Assembly (NCBI GenBank): GCA_007131625.1
Contig: SLQC01000194.1
Location: 1-6,559, forward strand
Direction: 5' to 3'
DNA: 6,559 nt
From: Balneolales bacterium
GTDB lineage: Bacteria; Bacteroidota; Rhodothermia; Balneolales; Natronogracilivirgulaceae
In this document: piece after piece, positions 1 to 5,849 of the stretch
Position numbering within the stretch: position 1 is the first letter of the stretch
Layout of the letters: each line of letters opens with the position of its first letter
Notes under the pieces: model-generated
What the model was told of the DNA's origin: nothing
What the model saw: only the letters and a program-made list of their open reading frames with translations
The model's database searches: none
Made by a program: the position numbers and the translations under genes

Positions 1-56
1 TCGTGCAAAAGGTCAAGCAGTTTCTCGAAAACTTTGATATGAACCGCTCGATCTAA
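1..56 (+). CDS. 3' end of a possible upstream gene, unidentified
   Basis: One frame is open from the window edge to a TAA at 54-56 and encodes 17 residues, VQKVKQFLENFDMNRSI. The composition (amphipathic, helix-like, no rare or low-complexity stretch) is what the end of a soluble protein looks like, and it lies on the same strand as panC, 35 bases upstream of its start. This is too little to name a family. It could also be a chance open frame, since 17 codons without a stop is not rare. If real, the gene would be immediately upstream of, and possibly co-transcribed with, panC. Confidence 0.4.
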   Translation, partial: VQKVKQFLENFDMNRSI

Positions 57-91
57 CCGGCATACGATAAACAAACTTTTTTAAAAATTCT

Positions 92-1039
92 TTGAAATTA
101 GCACATAAAAAAAATGAAGTCCGCCATATTGTCGCTGATTGGCACCAACAACGGAACCGGGTCGCACTTGTTCCCACAATGGGTGCTTTGCACGACGGCC
201 ATATATCGCTCATTCGCCACGCCCGGCAGCACGCCGATCATGTAGTCGTTTCGATCTTTGTGAATCCTGCGCAGTTCGGACCCGGCGAGGATTATGAGCA
301 GTATCCGCGTTCGCTCAATAACGATGTCGAAATTTGTCGGAAAGAGGGGGTAGCACTGGTTTTTGCCCCCGATCAGGATGAGATGTACGGTCCGGAAGGA
401 ACTGTCGTGAACCGGTTTATATCATTTCATATTTCGAAAATGAATGAGCATCTGTGCGGAGCAAGCCGGAAGGGCCATTTTGAAGGTGTACTCCTGGTTG
501 TCAATAAGCTTTTTAATATTGTTCGGCCCGATGTGGTGGTATTTGGACAGAAAGATATTCAACAATGGTTTATCGTCCGTCAAATGGTGGAAGAACAAGA
601 TCATCAGGTGGAAGTCCTGATGTGTCCGACTATTCGGAATGCGGACGGATTCGCCTGGAGCAGCAGGAATGTCTGTCTGACAAAAAGTGAACGGGGAAAA
701 GCACCCATGTTATACGAAGCTTTGCAGCGGATAACCGGCAAGTTGTCTGACAACCGGGAGCAGGCATCTCCCGGGCGGAAGGAATCAGAATCCGGTGTGA
801 AAGCAGGGTATGTTGCTCACCTCGATAAAACACTTATTTCAGCAGAAATAACGCGACTGGAGAAAAATGGTTTCATGGTTGATTATCTTTCTGTGGTATC
901 TGCACCCGATTTGCAGCCAGTTGACGTTATAAAGCCGGAACGCCAATTTGTAATAGCTGTTGCCGCCTGGCTGGGCGAAACCAGGCTGATCGACAATATA
1001 CTTTTGAATACAAAGAATGTACCGGATTATGATTCTTGA
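92..1039 (+). CDS. panC: Pantothenate synthetase (pantoate--beta-alanine ligase)
   Basis: Cytoplasmic enzyme that condenses (R)-pantoate with beta-alanine using ATP, through a pantoyl-adenylate, to make pantothenate for coenzyme A. The 315-residue product has the family landmarks in order: PTMGALHDGH at 28-37, with the adenylation histidines H34 and H37; SIFVNPAQFGPGEDY at 54-68; LCGASRKGHFEGV at 121-133, where many homologues have RPGHF; FGQKDIQQ at 151-158; DGFAWSSRN at 185-193, the KMSKS-like motif, with Trp where Leu or Met is usual; and AAWLGETRLIDN at 291-302 near the end. It is about 30 residues longer than E. coli PanC (283), mostly from an extra segment near 215-240. The start is TTG at 92: it puts H34/H37 at their E. 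coli numbers, the frame closes at a TAA (68-70), and no in-frame ATG lies between. There is no visible Shine-Dalgarno. panD follows directly, so the two are probably co-translated. Confidence 0.96.
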   Translation: MKLAHKKNEVRHIVADWHQQRNRVALVPTMGALHDGHISLIRHARQHADHVVVSIFVNPAQFGPGEDYEQYPRSLNNDVEICRKEGVALVFAPDQDEMYGPEGTVVNRFISFHISKMNEHLCGASRKGHFEGVLLVVNKLFNIVRPDVVVFGQKDIQQWFIVRQMVEEQDHQVEVLMCPTIRNADGFAWSSRNVCLTKSERGKAPMLYEALQRITGKLSDNREQASPGRKESESGVKAGYVAHLDKTLISAEITRLEKNGFMVDYLSVVSAPDLQPVDVIKPERQFVIAVAAWLGETRLIDNILLNTKNVPDYDS

Positions 1040-1421
1040 AATGTTTAAATCGAAACTCCATCAGTTGACCGTTACACAAGCTGATCTGTATTACGAAGGA
1101 AGCATCACAATTGATGTAGAGCTTATGGAAACTGCGGGAATCTATACTTATGAAAAAGTTCAGGTAGTTAATATCAACAACGGGACGCGCCTGGAAACCT
1201 ATACGATTCCCGGAAAACGCGGAAGTCGGGAAGTTTGCATGAACGGTCCTGCCGCCCGGTTGGCACAAGTGGGCGACCGCATCATCGTCATTGCCTACGC
1301 CCGGATGACTGAAGAGGAAGCGCTCAGGCACAAGCCGCGTGTCGTGCTTATGGACGGCGAAAACAATCCGGTTAAAATAACTGACGAATCGGTCGCCGGG
1401 CTGCATTACCATCCCGAGTAA
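1029..1421 (+). CDS. panD: Aspartate 1-decarboxylase precursor
   Basis: Pyruvoyl-dependent enzyme that decarboxylates L-aspartate to beta-alanine, the co-substrate of PanC. The precursor cleaves itself between Gly and Ser to create the pyruvoyl cofactor. From ATG 1029 the product is 130 residues (E. coli 126) and the numbering coincides with E. coli PanD: K9, Y22, cleavage at G24-S25 in YYEGS, R54, T57, Y58 (the proton donor) and N72 in the MNG motif are all present. The start MILEMFKSKLH lines up with MIRTMLQGKLH, which is why 1029 is preferred over ATG 1017 (four extra residues) or ATG 1041 (four fewer, one base after the panC stop). With this start the gene overlaps the end of panC by 11 bases, suggesting translational coupling. 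An active enzyme is expected; whether a separate maturation factor is needed cannot be told here. Confidence 0.96.
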   Translation: MILEMFKSKLHQLTVTQADLYYEGSITIDVELMETAGIYTYEKVQVVNINNGTRLETYTIPGKRGSREVCMNGPAARLAQVGDRIIVIAYARMTEEEALRHKPRVVLMDGENNPVKITDESVAGLHYHPE

Positions 1422-1526
1422 TAAGCTTGCGGCAGCTTGACGAGAATCATCACCGGAGTTTGCCACTTAACAATTAAGTCGATTGCAAGTATGGCATATT
1501 GCCGGGCCGCTCATCCGACGGTTTGT
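1422..1526. other. Convergent intergenic gap, no clear terminator
   Basis: The gap lies between the stops of panD and the dipeptidase gene. It holds three weak inverted repeats: AAGCT/AGCTT (1423-1427 and 1434-1438, 6-base loop), ACTTAA/TTAAGT (1465-1470 and 1474-1479, 3-base loop) and GGCA/TGCC around 1493-1503. None is GC-rich with a following T tract on either strand, so none qualifies as an intrinsic terminator by inspection. Transcripts from the two sides may end by Rho or overlap. Confidence 0.6.
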
Positions 1527-2906
1527 TCATTTGTCGATGTAATTACCCAGCAATTCAAAGAAACGGGCAGAGGTAAGCATTCCTCGCTCGAAATCCTTCA
1601 GATGGAAATGCTCATTTGGCGAGTGGATGGCATCGGAGTTCAGACCAAAGCCCATTAAAATGGTCGTTGCATTGAGTGTTTTTGCAAAGTCGGCGACGAT
1701 CGGAATAGAACCACCTTCGCGGGCGAAGAGCGCTTTTTTGCCATAAATATCTTCATAGGCGGCTGCAGCGGCTTTCAATCCGTAAAAATTGAGATCCACC
1801 AGTACCGGATGCCCCCCGTGATGTTCAGCCAATTTGATATTGACGCCCGGTGGTTTGACTTCATGCAAGCGCTTTTCGATCAGGTGAAAAATCTCTTTTG
1901 GTTCCTGATCAGGTACAAGGCGCGCACTGATCTTGGCCGTTGCTTTGGAAGGCAGTACGGTTTTGGCACCTTCTCCCAGATATCCGCCCCAAATGCCGTT
2001 GACATCAAGTGAAGGGCGACCGCTGACACACTCCAGTGTGGAGTATCCAGCTTCCCCGAAAGCTTCGTCGATTTGCAGTGCTTCATTGTAAGCTTGCTGA
2101 TCGAAAGGTAGCAGGGCATAAGCTTCCCGCTCCTGGTCGGTCAGTGGGCGCACTTTGTCGTAAAATCCCGGTATCTGAATGACACCATTTTTATCTTTCA
2201 ACCGGGCGATCATCTCGCAGAGTGCGTTGGCGGGGTTCTGAACACCACCGCCGTATACCCCGGAGTGAAGGTCACGGTTCGGACCTGTAACCTCCACCTC
2301 CAAGTACATCAGGCCACGCAGGCCGTAGGTGATCGACGGCGTATCTTCCGCGAACATGGCGGTATCGGATACCAGAACCATATCGCATTTCAGACGCTCC
2401 CTGTTGGCTGCGAGAAACGACACCAGGCTGGGAGATCCTATCTCCTCTTCCCCTTCAATGATAAATTTAATATTGGCGGGCAGCTCGGTTCCCGTTTTGA
2501 TAAACGATTCGATCGCCTTGATGTGAGTATAAAGCTGACCCTTGTCGTCACTGGCTCCACGGGCGTAAATTTTTCCATCGCGCACTGTCGGTTCAAAAGG
2601 TTGAGTTTCCCACTTGTCGAGGGGATCCGGCGGCTGCACATCGTAATGGCCGTAAATCAGGATGGTCGGCGTGTCGGGACCTGCTTTCAGATAGTTTCCA
2701 AGCACAATCGGATGGCCCGCGGTATCCTCAATGGATACGTTGTTTATCCCGATCTGCTGTAGCTGGTTTGCGATAAACTCTGCGGTGCGTCGAACATCCT
2801 TTTTGTGATTCGGATCGGCACTGATGCTGGGAATGCGCAGCAGTTCGAAAAGCTCTTCTTTGAAAGTTTCCTGTTGTTTGCGAATGTAGTCAAACGGAGT
2901 ACTCAT
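1527..2906 (-). CDS. M20-family metallodipeptidase (CNDP / ArgE-DapE superfamily)
   Basis: Predicted cytoplasmic dinuclear-metal (usually zinc) peptidase cleaving dipeptides or short peptides; the 459-residue length fits the CNDP-like dipeptidases. Visible landmarks: YGHYDVQP at 85-92 (metal ligand H87, catalytic-helper D89); RGASDDKGQ at 116-124 (bridging D120); EGEEEIGS at 151-158 (general base E154, ligand E155); VSD at 179-181 (ligand D181); DLHSGVYGG at 212-220 in the lid domain (H214, the residue that reaches the partner subunit's active site in this family); SARLVP at 327-332; FAREGGSIP at 394-402; and NSDAIHSPNE at 423-432 (ligand H428). The metal set is complete, so it should be active. 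There is no signal peptide. The start ATG 2906 gives the expected N-terminus a short way before the conserved LLRIPSIS segment. It lies 53 bases after the BatE-like gene on the same strand. Exact substrate (general, carnosine-like or other dipeptides) cannot be read from the sequence. Confidence 0.93.
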   Translation of the reverse strand: MSTPFDYIRKQQETFKEELFELLRIPSISADPNHKKDVRRTAEFIANQLQQIGINNVSIEDTAGHPIVLGNYLKAGPDTPTILIYGHYDVQPPDPLDKWETQPFEPTVRDGKIYARGASDDKGQLYTHIKAIESFIKTGTELPANIKFIIEGEEEIGSPSLVSFLAANRERLKCDMVLVSDTAMFAEDTPSITYGLRGLMYLEVEVTGPNRDLHSGVYGGGVQNPANALCEMIARLKDKNGVIQIPGFYDKVRPLTDQEREAYALLPFDQQAYNEALQIDEAFGEAGYSTLECVSGRPSLDVNGIWGGYLGEGAKTVLPSKATAKISARLVPDQEPKEIFHLIEKRLHEVKPPGVNIKLAEHHGGHPVLVDLNFYGLKAAAAAYEDIYGKKALFAREGGSIPIVADFAKTLNATTILMGFGLNSDAIHSPNEHFHLKDFERGMLTSARFFELLGNYIDK

Positions 2907-2915
2907 ATGGAAATA

Positions 2916-2944
2916 TTTATAACAGGTTCAGGGATAGTGAATAA
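2916..2944 (-). promoter_or_regulatory. Possible promoter of the dipeptidase gene
   Basis: Reading the minus strand, TTATTC (2944-2939) is followed after 17 bases by TATAAA (2921-2916), preceded by TG plus one base in extended -10 position. The -10 ends 9 bases before the ATG at 2906, so a transcript from it would be leaderless or nearly so. The -35 is a poor match, and Bacteroidota promoters often follow another consensus, so this is a suggestion only. Read-through from the Bat genes is the alternative. Confidence 0.25.
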
Positions 2945-2959
2945 AAAAAGTATCAGGAA

Positions 2960-4012
2960 TCATAAAATCAGTACAGATGACTCAGGAACCCAGCCGGTTA
3001 CGCCGTTTCGCAACCGGGTATATACCCAACCGGAATGCTCCCGGCTGATTCTCCGGTTCAAAGTAACAGAATTACCTTCGTAAGCCAAATCGGACTTGTC
3101 CTTAACTATGGAACTTTCACCGGTGGAAATATCTGTGACATCTATAGGACTGGGATATAGAGGAACCCGGGATTCAATCACAATCGCCCGGTCATGGTTG
3201 CTGCTCCAGATGAAAATAACGCTGCCTGTCGCAATGATCAACAGTCCGACAATGGCAGCTGCAGTCCCGCCGATAACAAGGAACCGGACTGGCAGGTACA
3301 GCCAGCCAAACAGAAGCACCAACACCCCGATATTCAGCAGAATCAGGCCCCGAACGATCCATCCGGAATGGTTGACATCGAACAGCATCCAGTCTACAAA
3401 AGCATACCAGGGGAGTCCCGGAACATAGGTCCCCCTGTTTCGCATCTGATCTTCGATGAACGAAATGCCGGCATCGGCGCGGTTGCCGATGTCGCGAAAA
3501 CGGGCACTTTTATGGAAGTAGTAGGAGGCCATTCCAAGTGAGTCGAGGTAGGCATAACTGATGCCTATATTGTAAAATAGTGGACCGGCGATATAGCCCT
3601 GTTTTTCTAAATCGCGGAAGGTTTCCAGTGCATGGATGAAGTCTTGCTCCTCAATCAAATAATTCCCCCGGTTGAAGAGTACCTGCGGCCGTATGTCGGT
3701 CGACCGCGTTTCGGTACTGCGCACTTCTTGTCCTCCGGTTTCGGTTTCCTGCAATCCGGCAGCCTGGGCCTCGCCGGCCACCGCAACTAACAACAGGAAG
3801 TATCCCGTCAGCAGCACTCGGATTCCGGCGCTCGTAATGCCTTCCAGACGTTGGGAATGACACAATTTGGTCTGGTATGGTATGGTCTTGCGCAGGCAGG
3901 AACAATACCGGGCGGATCGACAGAAAGGGTTTCGAAAGTCGCAACTTTGACATTTATCACTGCCACAACAATCGGGTTGGACCGGGAGCGAATTTGTTAT
4001 GGAGGGTGTCAT
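2960..4012 (-). CDS. batE: BatE-like protein: TPR, two membrane helices, SH3-like domain
   Basis: Envelope protein of the Bat (Bacteroides aerotolerance) cluster; its molecular role is not established. Order along the 350 residues: a cysteine-rich segment 15-51 (C15, C16, C21, C24, C31, C37, C39, C51); a hydrophobic stretch 66-80 ending in a signal-peptidase-like site, AQA-A at 82-85; two TPR-like units at about 111-143 and 144-172 (LFNRGNYLIEEQDFIHALE, then PLFYNIGISYAYLDSLGMA); two membrane helices at about 219-239 and 244-269; and an SH3b-like C-terminal domain 275-350 (VIESRVPLYPSP, then SGWVYTRLRNGVTGWVPE). TPR plus membrane pair plus SH3 matches BatE. The start ATG overlaps the batD stop as ATGA, which supports it, but the stretch before the signal peptide is atypical. 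Later in-frame candidates are TTG at 3865 and GTG at 3817. The TPR region is expected outside the cytoplasmic membrane. Confidence 0.85.
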   Translation of the reverse strand: MTPSITNSLPVQPDCCGSDKCQSCDFRNPFCRSARYCSCLRKTIPYQTKLCHSQRLEGITSAGIRVLLTGYFLLLVAVAGEAQAAGLQETETGGQEVRSTETRSTDIRPQVLFNRGNYLIEEQDFIHALETFRDLEKQGYIAGPLFYNIGISYAYLDSLGMASYYFHKSARFRDIGNRADAGISFIEDQMRNRGTYVPGLPWYAFVDWMLFDVNHSGWIVRGLILLNIGVLVLLFGWLYLPVRFLVIGGTAAAIVGLLIIATGSVIFIWSSNHDRAIVIESRVPLYPSPIDVTDISTGESSIVKDKSDLAYEGNSVTLNRRISREHSGWVYTRLRNGVTGWVPESSVLIL

Positions 4013-5844
4013 AACTGCCGTTTTAATTCGGAAAGAAGTTTACGAGCCTCGGTCAGGTCGGCCGCACGGTCACCCGGCGACGGATCCGGAGCATAGCGTA
4101 TGCTTGCACATTTGTTTAACAGTTGATACACACGGTCGGAGAGCGGTGTTTCCACATTCCGTTTTCTCAGGGCGTTTCGCAGCTGCTCCTCTGTAAAACC
4201 CGCCACAGGAAGATTCAGCCGCGCAGTGATAAAACTGCTGACGGCCTTGTAAACTGCACTGTACACAGGTTTGGGTTCCTGCATTTTTGCAGCTGCATCC
4301 AACGCGGCTACCGCCTGTCGATACGCCCGTTCATACCGGGAAAATTGTTCGTCACCAGCCAGTTTCAGTTTATACCGGTAGGAGCGGTACCCCAGCGTGA
4401 AAAGGAATGCCGGCACGGCCAGGGCAAACCAGAACCACCAGGTGTAATAGAATGGTTCCGGGATCTCCTGATGCCAGGTAACCGAACCCCGAACCGGTGA
4501 CAATCGGATATCGTTGTTAAGTGCCATCGTCACCCGTGCATTGGGATCTCTGATGACTTCAAGGGTCAGCTCCAGCAATGTATGTCGCTCATATTGCCGT
4601 GTTACATCATTATAGACAAGTATGGTGTTCTCCGGAATGGTGAACGACCCGGCACTTCTGGGAATGAGTACATCGCGAAACTGTTTAATGCCGGACATTC
4701 GGGGCGCCTGCTCATCGCGGTCAATGATTTCCTGCGGTTGATGCGTGTCGAAAACATCCGGATACTCATATGAGGGACGGTTTATCATTCCCAGATTGCC
4801 CGAACCGCTAATATCAGTAATGACTTCGACCGCTTCACCAAGAACCACACGATCATCGCTTAGCGTCCGATCAATGGTATACTGTCCCAGTGCACTGACG
4901 AGTTGCCCGTCTGATGGCGGCACGGGAAGGGATCCTACGGAAAGTGTCAGGGGTGATGTCTCAAGATCGACGTTTCGCTGTCTTCCAAAACCGTCAAAAA
5001 ACGTACTGTATTCATTCCGGAACCGTCCGCTTTGGCGAACGGATGCACGTATCGCGTACGACGGAACAGTCAGCTCACCGCTTCGGGTGGGAAACAGAGC
5101 ATAACGTGCCAGAACCGCACGGCGATAAGATTCACCACCCAGTATCACGGACTCCGGGCGGCGGATCTGACTCTGATTCAGATCCTCCCTCCAGAATCCT
5201 TCGGTCTGCCAGCTTCGCAGATTGTAAAAAGTGTTTATTTCGATCGTGTTTCGGAAATAAAGTACGATTTCAGCGATTATTTGCTGGCCTCTTACCGGTT
5301 GTACTTCGCTCAATTCCAGCTCCAGGAAAATAGCGGGGTGGTCAGGACGCGTGGCTAAAGGCCGCTGGTATGAATCCTCGTCCGGGGTGCTGATGATCAC
5401 TGTAACCGGCTCCGTCCGGTATTCCCGGCCGTCGATGTCAATATAGACCGTTGGGATCTGCCAGGCTCCGGAGTCGGTCGCCTCAACCGTATAGCTGTAC
5501 CGGTAGCTCATTTGAGGAACCCCGTTAACCTGAGAGTAGCTGGTTCCGGTGCGCGGTACAGTCGACAGGTACCGAAACCCGGTCAAATCAGGCAGATCTG
5601 GTCGGGATACGGAACGCGGCTCCCGGCTCCGTACCTCTATATTGAGAGTAAACCGCTCACCGACCATGACATTAGAGGAGGATACCGATGCGGAAACACG
5701 GATATTTTCTGCAGAGGCAGAAGTCGGCAGAACTGTGGCCATAATTGCGATCAATGCAATCAATAAAATAAAAGCGTGGGAATAATGTATACCAGTTCCC
5801 GGCAACAGAGCGCTATACAAAAATCGAAGTTGATACTTGCTCAT
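4009..5844 (-). CDS. batD: BatD family protein (exported, C-terminally anchored)
   Basis: Component of the Bat cluster found in Bacteroidota, Leptospira and relatives, thought to form an envelope complex with BatA/BatB and the TPR proteins; the biochemical activity is unknown. The 611 residues begin with a long signal sequence (hydrophobic 24-39, cleavage probably after TSASA at 41-45), then about 415 residues rich in beta strands (for example VSSSNVMVGERFTLNIEV at 54-71 and the SGAWQIP / SGELTVP / AGSFTIP motifs at 125-131, 255-261 and 398-404, typical of BatD's repeated beta domains). A membrane helix follows at about 466-485 (YTWWFWFALAVPAFLF), then a cytoplasmic helical tail of about 125 residues. 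Length is normal for the family. It starts 5 bases after the BatC-like stop and overlaps the next gene by 4 bases, so the three are translated as a unit. No Shine-Dalgarno is visible before the ATG. One cysteine only (C579), in the cytoplasmic tail. Confidence 0.93.
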   Translation of the reverse strand: MSKYQLRFLYSALLPGTGIHYSHAFILLIALIAIMATVLPTSASAENIRVSASVSSSNVMVGERFTLNIEVRSREPRSVSRPDLPDLTGFRYLSTVPRTGTSYSQVNGVPQMSYRYSYTVEATDSGAWQIPTVYIDIDGREYRTEPVTVIISTPDEDSYQRPLATRPDHPAIFLELELSEVQPVRGQQIIAEIVLYFRNTIEINTFYNLRSWQTEGFWREDLNQSQIRRPESVILGGESYRRAVLARYALFPTRSGELTVPSYAIRASVRQSGRFRNEYSTFFDGFGRQRNVDLETSPLTLSVGSLPVPPSDGQLVSALGQYTIDRTLSDDRVVLGEAVEVITDISGSGNLGMINRPSYEYPDVFDTHQPQEIIDRDEQAPRMSGIKQFRDVLIPRSAGSFTIPENTILVYNDVTRQYERHTLLELTLEVIRDPNARVTMALNNDIRLSPVRGSVTWHQEIPEPFYYTWWFWFALAVPAFLFTLGYRSYRYKLKLAGDEQFSRYERAYRQAVAALDAAAKMQEPKPVYSAVYKAVSSFITARLNLPVAGFTEEQLRNALRKRNVETPLSDRVYQLLNKCASIRYAPDPSPGDRAADLTEARKLLSELKRQL

Positions 5845-5849
5845 ATGAA

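Noticed and set aside
34..68. TTGATA and TACGAT as a panC promoter
   Set aside because: The spacer is 23 bases, too long for a sigma-70 type promoter, and the motif does not fit the Bacteroidota TTG / TAnnTTTG pattern.
927..1466. Minus-strand open frame of 179 codons across the panC-panD junction
   Set aside because: It lies antisense to two genes with complete catalytic motifs, and its translation shows no recognisable domain.
1465..1479. ACTTAA-CAA-TTAAGT hairpin between convergent genes as a terminator
   Set aside because: The stem is six A/T-rich pairs with no following T tract on either strand; too weak for an intrinsic terminator.
2060..2125. AAGCTT at 2060, 2090 and 2120, exactly 30 bases apart
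   Set aside because: They encode EAF, QAY and EAY in a segment of the dipeptidase lid region at 10-residue spacing. The flanking bases do not repeat, so codon coincidence explains it better than a DNA repeat.
3651..3953. Second minus-strand frame starting MSKLRLSKPFLSIRPVLF, considered as the true N-terminus of the BatE-like gene through a frameshift
   Set aside because: The hydrophobic signal-like segment and TPRs are continuous in the annotated frame from 4012, and this frame becomes Arg/Gly-rich noise over the signal region.
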